In this document: positions 1 to 8,844 of the stretch, one piece after another
How the letters are laid out: every line of letters begins with the position of its first letter
Numbering within the stretch: the stretch's first letter is position 1
Source: Pseudomonas viridiflava
GTDB lineage: Bacteria; Pseudomonadota; Gammaproteobacteria; Pseudomonadales; Pseudomonadaceae
Reading direction: 5' to 3'
DNA: 64,000 bases
Assembly: GCF_900585905.1 (NCBI RefSeq)
Contig: NZ_UTVH01000016.1
Location: forward strand, 1 to 64,000
Notes under the pieces: model-generated
What the model saw: the letters and a program-made list of their open reading frames with translations, nothing else
What the model was told of the DNA's origin: nothing
Databases searched by the model: none
Translations under genes and position numbers: made by a program

Positions 1-82
1 ATCCCGAACTCAGCAGTGAAACGATGCATCGCCGATGGTAGTGTGGGGTTTCCCCATGTGAGAGTAGGTCATCGTCAAGATT
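1..82 (+). rRNA. rrf: 5S ribosomal RNA, 3' part (cut by window edge)
   Basis: These bases are identical to positions 229-310, the matching part of the complete 5S gene just downstream. The molecule ends at ...CGTCAAGATT and is followed by a GC-rich hairpin with a T-run. The 5' third lies outside the window, as do the expected 16S and 23S genes. Confidence 0.95.
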
Positions 83-91
83 AAATTCCAG

Positions 92-127
92 AACCCCTGA
101 TCGCTTACGCGTTCAGGGGTTTTGTTT
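92..127 (+). terminator. Hairpin terminator after first 5S gene
   Basis: AACCCCTGA and TCAGGGGTT form a 9-bp stem followed by TTGTTT. It lies between the two 5S copies, so read-through or a separate promoter would be needed to express the second copy. Confidence 0.75.
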
Positions 128-190
128 AAGTAGAAGCCATAGAATTCGCTGGTCCGTGAGCCTGCAAGGTTAACGTCTCGGCAACCGAAT

Positions 191-310
191 TTCTTGACGA
201 CCATAGAGCATTGGAACCACCTGATCCCATCCCGAACTCAGCAGTGAAACGATGCATCGCCGATGGTAGTGTGGGGTTTCCCCATGTGAGAGTAGGTCAT
301 CGTCAAGATT
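191..310 (+). rRNA. rrf: 5S ribosomal RNA, second tandem copy
   Basis: A complete 5S rRNA of about 116-120 nt. It begins near TTGACGACCATAGAGC and ends CGTCAAGATT. It is identical to the first copy over all 82 visible positions, at an offset of 228 bp, and the duplication also includes the following terminator region with a few changes. The exact 5' end is estimated from known Pseudomonas 5S. Confidence 0.95.
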
Positions 311-319
311 GAATTCCAG

Positions 320-357
320 AACCCCCGATCGCTAACGCAATCGGGGGTTTTGTTTTT
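320..357 (+). terminator. rRNA operon terminator
   Basis: AACCCCCGAT / ATCGGGGGTT stem followed by TTGTTTTT. It ends the rRNA transcription unit, 37 bp before the convergent GntR gene. Confidence 0.85.
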
Positions 358-394
358 ACAGGGTCCAAAAGCCAGGTGATCGAGGTGCTGACGT

Positions 395-1096
395 TCAATG
401 CGGCCTGGCTTGGCGCTCCAGGTATTGGGTAACGGCGTTCATCCCTCTATTGAGGTGAAGCTGGAGGGCTTGCACGGTTTCTTCAACCTTGCCGCTTTCA
501 GCCAGATGCAGCAATTGCCAATGGTCATCCTGGGCAACTTTGCCCAGGCCCATGTCGCGCAAGTTGAAGCGCAGAAAGCGCTCCTCCTCGTTCAAGCCCT
601 GCTCCACAAGAGCCATCAGGCGTCTGTTTGACGTCTTGGCGTACAGTGCCATGTGAAAGCCCTTGTTGAGCTTACCCATCTGGGCGTAGTCAGTTTCGAC
701 TTCTAGTTGCTCGATAAAGCTGCGAGCCAGCGCGATGTCGTCAGCATCAAGATGAGGAACAGACTGACGTAATGCTTCGGACTCGACCAGAATGCGGAGC
801 GCGTAGGCTTCGGCGGCATCTTCGACGATCAATGGCGCAACAACCGCGCCCTTGTGGGTTTCGACCCGCAGCAACGACTGAGCTTCCAGCTGGCGCAACG
901 CCTCGCGCACCGGCATGCGGCTTACGCCAAATAACGTCGCCAGCTCCTGTTGGCGCAGCGCTGTACCCGCAGGCAGACGGCCATCGAGTATGGCGCTGCG
1001 CAGTGTCTCTTCGATCACCGCCCTGGCCTGATAAGCCTGCGGTTTCAGATCGCCAATAATGACGCTCAACAGGTTGTTTCTTGGAGCATTTGGCAT
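395..1096 (-). CDS. GntR family (FadR/FCD type) transcriptional regulator
   Basis: A 233-residue DNA-binding regulator. Residues about 22-88 form a winged helix-turn-helix (the run with LRQQELATLFGVSRMPVREA is the typical GntR recognition region). Residues about 95-220 are an all-helical FCD effector-binding domain. The ATG at 1096 is preferred over the in-frame GTG at 1099 because GAAG lies 7 bases upstream of it. The MFS gene lies just upstream on the same strand (27-30 bp), so the two are probably co-transcribed and the regulator may respond to the transported compound. The ligand is unknown. Confidence 0.85.
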   Translation of the reverse strand: MPNAPRNNLLSVIIGDLKPQAYQARAVIEETLRSAILDGRLPAGTALRQQELATLFGVSRMPVREALRQLEAQSLLRVETHKGAVVAPLIVEDAAEAYALRILVESEALRQSVPHLDADDIALARSFIEQLEVETDYAQMGKLNKGFHMALYAKTSNRRLMALVEQGLNEEERFLRFNLRDMGLGKVAQDDHWQLLHLAESGKVEETVQALQLHLNRGMNAVTQYLERQARPH

Positions 1097-1125
1097 CACG
1101 AATCTTCAACTGATGTGGTTGATGG

Positions 1126-2316
1126 CTAATCGCGCAAGACGGTGGTCACGTGCGATTGATGCCTGGCATGTGCGCTGCGAAAGCAGAGGGCGCCGCCGAG
1201 CGCTGTCAGCGCGGCCAGTGCGTAAAACATGCTGACAGGCGCAGCATTGATCAGCAGGTAGCCGCAGATCACCGGGCTCAGGGCACCGCCGAATGCGGCC
1301 AGATTTTGCGCACCGTAGTAGCTGCCACGCAAGGCCTCGGGCGCAATAGTATCAACGAAAAGGTATTCGGCAGGACAGATGATCATCTCGCCCAGAGTGA
1401 AGATGAACATGGCCACGCACCACGCCAGCACGCTGTGGGACAGGCTGAACCCGATCAGCCCCAGAACGAACAGGCCGACGCCCACGCAGATCCACCATGC
1501 CAGTTGTTCACGTTTGAGGAAGCGGCCGATCTGGTACTGCATGGCAATGACCGTCAAGGCATTGCAGGCCAGCAGTGCTGACAATATGTGCAGCGCTTCC
1601 TCCTGGGGCCGGGTAACCAGCAGATATTGCGACAGATACAGGGTGAAGCGCCCGTGCACGATTGTGCTGAGCAGGCTGCCCAGGGTGAACAGCACCAGCG
1701 TGCGATCGGCCTTCAGAATACGCAGCGTGTCGAGGAAGCGAGCAGGCTTGATACTCGCGTCACGTGGCACAGGGGTAATGCCCAGCATCAACGCGACACT
1801 GCCCAGGGCAATGGCGCTGGCAATCAGAAAAGGCGCCGATGGCTGATACCCGGCGATGACGACGCCGAGCATGGGTCCTACGGCGTAGCCGATATTGTTC
1901 AGTGTGTAGCGCAGGGAGAACACCTTGGCGCGCAGGCCGACGGGCAGGTTCTCGCTCATGATGGCTTTTGAGCCGATCTGGAACAAAACAGAAGCTGTTT
2001 CGGTAATCACCAGCGTCAGGGTCGTCAGGTAGACGTTGTGAGCAAAAGCCAGCAAGGTGAAACCCACGGCACTCGACAGCATGGCGACGATCAACAGCTT
2101 GCGCTTGTCCAGGCGGTCAATGGTGTAGCCGCCGTAAAGCCCCAGCAAGGTAGCGAGAAACACGGCAACGCCCATGAGCAGGCCGACATCCTGTTGGTCG
2201 AGCCCGAGCCGCGTGCTGAGAAACAGCGTCAATACAGGGCCGGTGATCGCACGGCTGACGACGATAGTCAGCGAGCAGATAAGCAGCCGGCGGATAACAA
2301 GAGAATACCTGGCCAT
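1126..2316 (-). CDS. MFS transporter, MdtH-like
   Basis: A 396-residue inner-membrane protein with about 12 hydrophobic segments. The MFS loop-2 signature is visible as GGYTIDRLDKRKLL near residue 62-75. The length and the N-terminal pattern (RAITGPVLTLFLS) resemble the MdtH/YceL drug-efflux branch, but the substrate cannot be read from sequence. It is followed closely by the GntR regulator gene on the same strand. Confidence 0.8.
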   Translation of the reverse strand: MARYSLVIRRLLICSLTIVVSRAITGPVLTLFLSTRLGLDQQDVGLLMGVAVFLATLLGLYGGYTIDRLDKRKLLIVAMLSSAVGFTLLAFAHNVYLTTLTLVITETASVLFQIGSKAIMSENLPVGLRAKVFSLRYTLNNIGYAVGPMLGVVIAGYQPSAPFLIASAIALGSVALMLGITPVPRDASIKPARFLDTLRILKADRTLVLFTLGSLLSTIVHGRFTLYLSQYLLVTRPQEEALHILSALLACNALTVIAMQYQIGRFLKREQLAWWICVGVGLFVLGLIGFSLSHSVLAWCVAMFIFTLGEMIICPAEYLFVDTIAPEALRGSYYGAQNLAAFGGALSPVICGYLLINAAPVSMFYALAALTALGGALCFRSAHARHQSHVTTVLRD

Positions 2317-2366
2317 GCAGCGGTCATGTCCTTTGACAAAGTGTTAGCCCGTTAGAGTCCATTCGC

Positions 2367-2396
2367 AAACCGCCGGGCCTTGATCCCGGGCGGTTT
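2367..2396 (-). terminator. Hairpin terminator downstream of HAD phosphatase gene
   Basis: AAACCGCCGGG and CCCGGGCGGTTT pair around a short loop. It lies between the HAD gene stop (2413) and the MFS start, in the place expected for termination of the minus-strand HAD transcript. The U-tract is short. Confidence 0.55.
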
Positions 2397-2412
2397 GTCG
2401 ATCATGCCTGTC

Positions 2413-3108
2413 CTAGGCAGGCGTCATCGGCGGCAAGCCCCAGTTTTCCAGTGGGAAATCTGCCAGTGAACCCAACATGAGATCGGCGTGCTGGTATTGC
2501 TCGACTGCCATATGCGGATCAGGCACGGCAACCGCGAACATACCGGCAGCTTTTGCCGCGGTGACACCAAAGGGCGAATCTTCGAACACCAGGCAATCAG
2601 CGGGCGCGACGCCCAGACGACGGGCCGCGACGAGAAAGATGTCCGGCGCCGGCTTGGCTGCACCGACTTCCGGGTCATCGGCAGTGACCACGGTTTCAAA
2701 CAGCTCGAACCAGGCGCGGTGCAGCTCGGTCTTGGCTTTGAAATAGTGGACTGAAGAACTGGTGCCCACGGCAATCGGAATATTGTGCTGCGCCAGGTGC
2801 CGCACCAGCGCCTCGGCGCCTGCCATGGCTGGCGTCTTGGGGAAGCGCTCGTCGAGCATTGGCGCGCGGATGTCGAGAAACTCGTCTGCGGACAAGGGCA
2901 GCTCAAGTTCGCTGATCACAAACTCGGCGAAGTCTCGGGCGCCGCGCCCGATCGTGTGTTGCTTGATTGCCCAGTCAAACACACGGCCATAGCGGCTGGC
3001 GATCAGGTGAGTCACTTCGGTGTAGATGCCTTCGGTGTCCAGCAGCAAGCCGTCCATGTCGAAGATAACGGCCTTGATCGGGCCTCGCTCGCTGTACTGT
3101 TCAGTCAT
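2413..3108 (-). CDS. HAD-superfamily phosphatase (HDHD1/pseudouridine-phosphatase-like)
   Basis: A 231-residue cytoplasmic phosphatase of the haloacid dehalogenase family. The nucleophile motif DMDGLLLDT lies near the N terminus, a GTSSS motif II follows in the middle, and VFEDSPFGVTAAKAAGM supplies the acidic motif. The cap is helical, as in beta-phosphoglucomutase and HDHD1-type enzymes. The start at 3108 is chosen because AGGA lies 9 bases upstream. Longer in-frame starts (3156, 3195) add a tail that does not look like this family. The substrate is not determined; a small sugar or nucleoside phosphate is likely. Confidence 0.85.
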   Translation of the reverse strand: MTEQYSERGPIKAVIFDMDGLLLDTEGIYTEVTHLIASRYGRVFDWAIKQHTIGRGARDFAEFVISELELPLSADEFLDIRAPMLDERFPKTPAMAGAEALVRHLAQHNIPIAVGTSSSVHYFKAKTELHRAWFELFETVVTADDPEVGAAKPAPDIFLVAARRLGVAPADCLVFEDSPFGVTAAKAAGMFAVAVPDPHMAVEQYQHADLMLGSLADFPLENWGLPPMTPA

Positions 3109-3420
3109 GGTCTCGGATCCTGTTTTGAAAACCTGAGAACAGCCTAACGTTTCCATGAAGACTATAGCTACCCATGACTGAGGTTCAGGGTGCAACCAAT
3201 CAAGCCGGAAGCTGCCAAAGAGCCAGCGAGAAAAGGATAGTTCCTACACGGCACAGTGCCGCAACGCCGTGCCACGAGGCCCCGTCGATGATAACCTATT
3301 GCCACTTTTCGTCGCTGCAGCGCAGTGCCCTTGCCGACCACGTAGTGGTCGCCGAACGTCAGCGACGTCTCAGGGAACCGTTTTCCCAATTACCCGTCAT
3401 GGATCTCTTCGAGTCGACAC

Positions 3421-4908
3421 ATGAATAAATCAGTAGGCATCGCAGCAGGCGTCATCGTCGTTGTAGCAGCATTGAGCACCGCCGGTGCGTGGTACACCGG
3501 CACTCGGCTCGAAGATGCCTTGCGCGACTCGATCCAGCAGGCCAATCAGGAAATGGCGACGTCCCTCAAGGGCAGCGACAGCCGCATGACCATCGAAATG
3601 CTGTCTCTGGACCGGCACATCTTCAGCAGTACGGCGCGTTATCGCGTGGTCATTCATGATCAAGACCTGGCCAGCGATGGCAAGGATGCCGAATTTCTGT
3701 TCCTCGATAACATCGAGCATGGTCCGCTGCCATTTTCGCGATTGAAGAGCTTCAAGCTGTTGCCGGTCATGGCCCAGAGCAACTTCCAGATGGAACGCAG
3801 CCCCAGCGCTGAAAAATGGTTCGCCATGAGCAAGGGCGAAACCCCGGTCCATGGTTACGCCGCTGTCGGTTATGATCGCTCCACCAGCGGCACGCTGCTG
3901 CTGTCGCCCCTGGAAAGCATTGATACCGACGGTACGTTCACGTTCTCCGGAATGGCCGTCGACGCCGAAGCCAGCGCCGACATGGAAAAGGTCAAGGTCA
4001 GCGGCAGCATGGATAACTTCCAGCTCAACGTGGCCTCAGAAGAGGGCAACGTTGCCCTGGGCGCCAAAGGCTTCAGTTTTGACACCGGTGGCACCAAGGG
4101 CCAGTCCGGTTTTTACCTGGGCCACAACAACATGAAGGCCGACAGCCTTGTCGCCCAGATTGCGGGTCAGGGGGCCATTTCCCTCAAGGATGTCACCGGC
4201 ACGAGCCTGGCGCAGGAAGACGCTGGCAACCTCGCCGCGCAGGTGAGCTACAACGTCGGCATGATCAGCTATGCCGGCAAGGAGGTCGGTGCACTGCAGT
4301 CGGCTTTCAAACTGAGCAACTTCGATGTCGCCGCGTCCAAGGCGCTCTATGAGTTCTATCAGACCAAAATCATGCCGCAGCAGCAGGCTGCCATTGAGGC
4401 GGGCCAGAAGTTCGTGCTGCAACTGAGCCCGACAGACCAGGCCTTGATGGACGCCCAATTGAGCAAACTGCTGGCCGCCAAGCCGCACGTGGAGCTGGAG
4501 AAGTTCGGTCTGAAGACCGCCAACGGCGAAAGCCATGTTCGTGTTGCGGTCGACCTGACTGACACTGGCGCGACCGGCCCGCTGTCCGCTGACCAGATCC
4601 GTAACATCATCACCCAGCTGGAAGCGCGCGTGGTGCTGTCCAAGCCGATGATCAGCGATCTGGCAACGCTGCAGGCTGCCCTGGCGGGCCAGACAGACGC
4701 TGCCGCCATCGCCGAGCAGGCCAAGGCCGCCAGCGAAATGGTAGGTGCCATGGGCGTGATGCTGCAGGTGGCCAAGGTCGAGGGCGACAACGTGGTATCC
4801 AATCTGCAATACGCCAACGGCATGGTCGATTTCAATGGGCAGAAAATGACCCCGGAGCAATTCGTCTCGCTGATCATCAGCAAAGTCATCGCCATGCGTC
4901 TGCAGTAA
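3421..4908 (+). CDS. YdgA-like DUF945 protein
   Basis: A 495-residue protein with an N-terminal hydrophobic segment (residues about 5-24, GIAAGVIVVVAALSTAGAW) acting as signal anchor or signal peptide, and a long periplasmic body. The N-terminal layout (TGTRLEDALRDSIQQAN) and length match the DUF945/YdgA family of unknown function. Single gene; the next gene is convergent and separated by a hairpin. Confidence 0.75.
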   Translation: MNKSVGIAAGVIVVVAALSTAGAWYTGTRLEDALRDSIQQANQEMATSLKGSDSRMTIEMLSLDRHIFSSTARYRVVIHDQDLASDGKDAEFLFLDNIEHGPLPFSRLKSFKLLPVMAQSNFQMERSPSAEKWFAMSKGETPVHGYAAVGYDRSTSGTLLLSPLESIDTDGTFTFSGMAVDAEASADMEKVKVSGSMDNFQLNVASEEGNVALGAKGFSFDTGGTKGQSGFYLGHNNMKADSLVAQIAGQGAISLKDVTGTSLAQEDAGNLAAQVSYNVGMISYAGKEVGALQSAFKLSNFDVAASKALYEFYQTKIMPQQQAAIEAGQKFVLQLSPTDQALMDAQLSKLLAAKPHVELEKFGLKTANGESHVRVAVDLTDTGATGPLSADQIRNIITQLEARVVLSKPMISDLATLQAALAGQTDAAAIAEQAKAASEMVGAMGVMLQVAKVEGDNVVSNLQYANGMVDFNGQKMTPEQFVSLIISKVIAMRLQ

Positions 4909-4914
4909 CCCCCG

Positions 4915-4956
4915 AGCCGATCATCACAGGCAGTGCATGCGCGTGATGATCGGCTT
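4915..4956. terminator. Perfect inverted repeat between convergent genes
   Basis: AGCCGATCATCAC and GTGATGATCGGCT form a perfect 13-bp stem around a 15-base loop. It sits between the DUF945 and chemoreceptor stops. There is no clear T-run, so bidirectional termination is inferred from position. Confidence 0.5.
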
Positions 4957-4970
4957 GCCCATCGCGCGTG

Positions 4971-6989
4971 TTACTGAGTCAACCCCACCAGTGTGTCAGC
5001 CAGCTTGCGCGTGCGCTGTGAGGTGCCTGCCGTCAGTTCGCTGGAGCCTTCCAGCTCGATCAGCAGGCCGTTGAGGGTACCGACTTCCGCCGACTGCTCT
5101 TCGATGTGCTGCGCCACCTTGCGGATTTCATCGGCAAGCCGGTCAATGTCGGTGCCGATCTCACTGGCATTTTGCGACGTCTTTTGAGCCAGCTGACGGA
5201 CCTCGTCGGCCACCACGGCAAACCCTCGTCCCATTTCACCCGCCCGCGCCGCCTCGATGGCGGCGTTTAGCGCCAGCAGGTTGGTTTGCCCTGCAATCTG
5301 CTGAATCACTTGCACGATGGACTGAATTTTCAGGCTCGATTTAGCCAGCTCGCGGGAGCTGAGTACGACCTCGTCAGCCTGGCTGGTCAGGTTTTTTACG
5401 GTGTCGCTGGCCCGGTCCATGACCTTTTCCTGAGTGGTAATGGTCTGCCCCAGCTCATCCATCGACACATGCAGCTCACCGGAGTAATGACGCAGCTGGG
5501 TCGAGATTTCTTCCTGATCATGGTGCGCCTTGACCAGCACTTCACCGAGGTCACTCAAACCGTTGAATACCGGCTGGATGTGTTCGTCGAGGCCATTGGC
5601 ATCAATGGCGCTGGTGAAGTTGCGCAGCTTGAACTGATCGATCTGCTTGACCACGACCTGGCTCAGCCCGGCCAGTTTCTTGATCTGCCGACGCAGGAAG
5701 AACGCCTTGAATTCACCGTAATAGGCGATGAAGTTGTCGATGTAATCGTCGCGAAAGCTTTCGTCATTGCCGACCCGGAAGAAAAACACCGCGGTCAGCG
5801 TCTGGTTCAGGTTCAACCCCAGGATTTCGCCGAACGTGGAAAACCCTACCACCGGCGTGTCGCCGAACACGCCGGTCATTCGGCTGAGCTCATTGCCATT
5901 GTTCAGGCGACGCAGGATGCAATCGCTGAGCAGACCAACCAGCGGTTTGCCTGACTTGCCCTGTAGAAACCGCTCGTAGTCTTTGCGCGTGGCGTCGACC
6001 ATGGAGGTGCGTCGGACCATGACCAGTTCTTCGCCCGGCGCCACGTCGCAGAACAGATGCACGCGTTCGTTGCTGTAGTCGATCTGCGCAATGGAGCGCA
6101 CGAACAGTTCCTCGCCCACGCGAATGGCGAAGGAGTACTGAGCCAACTGCGCCTCCAGCTGATTGGGCTCGCACTTGAGGATCTCGCACAGCGCCGACAC
6201 CATCGTGGTGATCCGGCCTTTGGCTGTCACAACCTGACTGATGTAACGCTCTTCCAGCGAAGCGGTCAGCACGCTCATGGTGAACGGCGTGGGCTCGAAA
6301 TTCTGGCTCTTGAACACGCCAAAACGCACGTTTTTAGCGCTTTTGAGAAACACCACCTGAGCGTGATTGACGTAACTGCGCTTGCCGTCGTGGATGACCG
6401 TTTTCTTGAAATCACTTTTGCCCCCCGCCGAGCCACCGACAAACAGGCACGGGAAGCGACCCGATTCATACAGTGCTTCCATGAAGAATGACTCGGACGC
6501 CGACAGCCCGTCGAAGGTGACGTAGGCCAGCGTGTCGCGATGATCGATGGGTGTGTCGATTTTGGTGCGCTTGATGGAGTCGGTCAGGCGAGTGATTCGC
6601 TCGCGCATCGACATGCGCTTGCCCGGCGTGCGGATGTCTTCGCTGTGCAGCGGAATATGGACGATTTCGGCCGATTGAATGACGCTGGCATCGAACATCA
6701 CCAGCACCACGCGATCCCATTGCTCGCCGGTTGCGCAATACAACGCCGGGTTTTTCGACGACAGCTCGCCCGACGTGGTGCACAGGCTGATCGCCGCATT
6801 GGGGAAGCGGCTGCTGATACTGCGCGCGGCCTGGTCGATGTCGATATGAGGTGAGACGAATCCCGTCAGGTACACAGGCTCGAAGCTCACGGACGCAAGT
6901 TGCTCACTCAGGCTGTTGGCTGAAGTGACCAAGTTCAGTACACCGCCGGATCTGGCTGCGGTGGCCCGGAGTCGAGAAAAAAAGCTCAT
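4971..6989 (-). CDS. Soluble methyl-accepting chemotaxis protein with FIST sensor domain
   Basis: A 672-residue chemoreceptor. The N-terminal about 440 residues look like a FIST_N plus FIST_C small-ligand module ([10 protein letters not shown] and [10 protein letters not shown] early; [10 protein letters not shown] in the middle; VGFSTFGEI late). The C-terminal about 170 residues are a receptor signalling domain with the hairpin tip [20 protein letters not shown]. There is no transmembrane segment and no HAMP domain, so it should signal from the cytoplasm to CheA/CheW. I chose the start at 6989 (MSFFSRLR), which has a weak GAG 9 bases upstream. An in-frame ATG at 7049 would add 20 residues and has no ribosome site. 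Confidence 0.85.
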   Translation of the reverse strand: MSFFSRLRATAARSGGVLNLVTSANSLSEQLASVSFEPVYLTGFVSPHIDIDQAARSISSRFPNAAISLCTTSGELSSKNPALYCATGEQWDRVVLVMFDASVIQSAEIVHIPLHSEDIRTPGKRMSMRERITRLTDSIKRTKIDTPIDHRDTLAYVTFDGLSASESFFMEALYESGRFPCLFVGGSAGGKSDFKKTVIHDGKRSYVNHAQVVFLKSAKNVRFGVFKSQNFEPTPFTMSVLTASLEERYISQVVTAKGRITTMVSALCEILKCEPNQLEAQLAQYSFAIRVGEELFVRSIAQIDYSNERVHLFCDVAPGEELVMVRRTSMVDATRKDYERFLQGKSGKPLVGLLSDCILRRLNNGNELSRMTGVFGDTPVVGFSTFGEILGLNLNQTLTAVFFFRVGNDESFRDDYIDNFIAYYGEFKAFFLRRQIKKLAGLSQVVVKQIDQFKLRNFTSAIDANGLDEHIQPVFNGLSDLGEVLVKAHHDQEEISTQLRHYSGELHVSMDELGQTITTQEKVMDRASDTVKNLTSQADEVVLSSRELAKSSLKIQSIVQVIQQIAGQTNLLALNAAIEAARAGEMGRGFAVVADEVRQLAQKTSQNASEIGTDIDRLADEIRKVAQHIEEQSAEVGTLNGLLIELEGSSELTAGTSQRTRKLADTLVGLTQ

Positions 6990-7219
6990 GGCAGAAGACT
7001 CAAAGTTTAAAGAGGATAAGGCTGCAAATTGGTTCTTGTCCTTGGGCATCGGCGCCAGATCGATTTAGCGCAGGGCGTGCGTGTATTGTTTTTTTGCATG
7101 ACCCAGGCCGCACGCGCGGGTGCTCTTGTCGCTTGAGCAACCATAGATCGTGTTCGGCAAGTGTGCAGGGCGGGCCGACGAACCTCACCTGAGGGCAGGC
7201 AAGGCTCGTGGCATTTGGG

Positions 7220-8350
7220 CTAGACCGGAGGCTGGCGGGGAATGTCGAGGGGCGTTTCGTGGCTGTCGATTTCGGGCTTCACGCTGCGCGAAGAAATTTC
7301 CGTGCGCAGTTGCGGCAGGCTCTGCGGATATTGTTTGGCGATGAACGCGATCAGGCGCTCGCGCATGTGGCATCGCGCATCCCAGCTGCGCGAGGAGTCT
7401 GCCGAGCTGAGCAGCACCCGCAACTGCATGGCTTTGGCGTTGGTATCGGCGACCTGCAGCACGCAGACGCGGCCGTCCCACAGGTGCGGTATGTCTTCAC
7501 AGATACGCTGGACTTCGGCGCGCAGCTCTTCCACCGGCAACGAATAGTCGACCCAGACAAACACCGAGCCGATCAGGCTGGACGTGGAGCGGGTCCAGTT
7601 CTGGAAAGGTTTTTCAATGAAGTACTGGAGCGGTACGACCATCCGTCGCTCGTCCCAGATCTTGATCACCACATAGGTGCCGCTGATTTCCTCGACGCGT
7701 CCCCATTCGCCTTCGACGATCACCACGTCATCGAGTCGAATCGGCTGTGAAATCGCGATTTGCAGGCCGGCAATCAGATTGCCCAGCACCGGTTTGGCCG
7801 CAAAACCGGCGGCCAGGCCGGCAAGACCGGCGGAGGCCAGCAGGCTGGTTCCAATTTTGGCCACCGGCGGAAAACTCATCAGGATCAGCCCGGTCCCGAA
7901 CAGCAGCACCAATGCATTCACGCAACGCACCAGTACCCGCACTTGAGTCTGGATGCGTCGGGCGTACAGATTGTCGACCACATCCAGCGGGTTGCGGATC
8001 GCCACAGCCTCGCCCACCGCATTGACGCAACTGAGCACCAGCCAGGTAAAACCGGCCGTTACCAGCAGGCCGTTGATGTGACGCACAGCGTTTATCAGCG
8101 GCAGATCGTCAGGTGCCGACGTCCATACGGTCTGCAAGGCGAGCAGTGGCAGCAGCCACACGGTTGGATTCGCGGCGCGGCGCACCAGTTGCCGGGGCAG
8201 CACGAAGGACTTGCTGATCCGGCGCAGGACGCTGAATGCTAACCAGCGGATCAGCAGCACCAGCAACACGGCGATGCTGGCCGCAATCAGGGTGTTGAGC
8301 CAGGGCAACGGCAGGGCGTCGAGCCAGCTTTGCGGCAACAGCGTTTCCAT
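7220..8350 (-). CDS. MscS-family mechanosensitive channel
   Basis: A 376-residue inner-membrane protein. Four or five hydrophobic helices precede the MscS pore helix (SLLASAGLAGLAAGFAAKPV, glycine/alanine-rich), followed by the beta domain (GEWGRVEEISGTYVVIKIWD) and a cytoplasmic vestibule. This is the standard MscS order, in a version longer than E. coli MscS (286 residues) by extra N-terminal helices. It should release solutes on hypo-osmotic shock, though ion-specific or signalling variants exist in this family. Confidence 0.9.
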   Translation of the reverse strand: METLLPQSWLDALPLPWLNTLIAASIAVLLVLLIRWLAFSVLRRISKSFVLPRQLVRRAANPTVWLLPLLALQTVWTSAPDDLPLINAVRHINGLLVTAGFTWLVLSCVNAVGEAVAIRNPLDVVDNLYARRIQTQVRVLVRCVNALVLLFGTGLILMSFPPVAKIGTSLLASAGLAGLAAGFAAKPVLGNLIAGLQIAISQPIRLDDVVIVEGEWGRVEEISGTYVVIKIWDERRMVVPLQYFIEKPFQNWTRSTSSLIGSVFVWVDYSLPVEELRAEVQRICEDIPHLWDGRVCVLQVADTNAKAMQLRVLLSSADSSRSWDARCHMRERLIAFIAKQYPQSLPQLRTEISSRSVKPEIDSHETPLDIPRQPPV

Positions 8351-8520
8351 CGATGATTCTCACAACAAATGACTTTTGCCGAGCGGGTCCGTCTCGGTAT
8401 GCCCGTCGACCTTCATGGCAATAGCAGCCTGACAGCTGTGAACATCGGGTTGACGCTAATGTTCCCTGCAATTGCAGCGCCATACCTGGCATTTTTGCGA
8501 GCTGCTTTTCGACAGGCAAC

Positions 8521-8547
8521 AAAAAACCCGCCGAGGCGGGTTTTCTT
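8521..8547 (-). terminator. Terminator of the RsmX-like RNA
   Basis: ACCCGCC and GGCGGGT stem with a GAG/CTC loop. T-runs stand on both sides, so it can terminate on either strand; on the minus strand it forms the 3' end of the small RNA. Confidence 0.85.
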
Positions 8548-8634
8548 CAAGACCATTCCAACATCCTGTCGGTAAGCCCTCCGGGCCATGGTCGATCATC
8601 CTTGATCCTGTGCGCGTCCTGCGCAACAGCTGAT
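8521..8634 (-). ncRNA. rsmX: RsmX/RsmY-type RsmA-sequestering small RNA
   Basis: On the minus strand, about 114 nt hold six GGA motifs. Most are presented in hairpin loops: GCGC-AGGAC-GCGC, GATCA-AGGA-TGATC, GCCC-GGA-GGGC and ACA-GGA-TGT. The RNA ends in a strong terminator (ACCCGCCTCGGCGGGTTTTTT). A TATATT -10 box lies at 8641-8646 and a GacA-type upstream element is centred about 65 bases before the estimated start. This is the architecture of Gac-controlled RNAs that titrate the translational repressor RsmA/CsrA. Which Rsm paralogue it is cannot be settled without alignment; the size fits RsmX. Confidence 0.83.
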
Positions 8635-8690
8635 GGGTCTAATATACGGCGGCATTGGCGGACGCAAAATGGCGAATCGCCGCCAATCGC

Positions 8691-8708
8691 TGTAAGCCTT
8701 TCGCTATA
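8691..8708 (-). promoter_or_regulatory. Candidate GacA upstream activating element
   Basis: On the minus strand the 18-mer TATAGCGAAAGGCTTACA matches the GacA element TGTAAGNNATNNCTTACA perfectly in the right half (CTTACA) and in part in the left. Its centre lies about 65 bases upstream of the estimated RsmX start, the spacing usual for rsm genes. Confidence 0.7.
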
Positions 8709-8710
8709 GA

Positions 8711-8725
8711 TGAAAATTATTCTCA
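8711..8725 (+). promoter_or_regulatory. Fur box upstream of the FTR1 gene
   Basis: TGAAAATTATTCTCA matches the 7-1-7 Fur consensus TGATAATNATTATCA at 12 of 14 defined positions. It stands 120 bp before the iron permease start and directly beside the GacA element of the divergent small RNA. Iron repression of the permease is inferred. Confidence 0.75.
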
Positions 8726-8844
8726 CTACGGAGGCTTTTTTGGCCGCTTTTGCTGCAATATCAGGTAACAAATACCGGTCAGTGGCTTGAGTCGCAACGT
8801 GGCGGCGTGAACAATGGGCGCCCTGCAATCTGTCGAGAAACCTG

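Larger units (their letters stand above)
8351..8844. other. Regulatory intergenic region (MscS gene to FTR1 gene)
   Basis: 494 bp. From left to right: about 170 bp with nothing recognised, the RsmX-like RNA on the minus strand (8521-8634), its -10 box (8641-8646) and GacA element (8691-8708), the Fur box (8711-8725), and the FTR1 leader. Confidence 0.7.

Noticed and set aside
4036..4860. Long antisense frame within the DUF945 gene
   Set aside because: Typical GC-rich shadow; no start signal, and the sense frame has signal anchor and family length.
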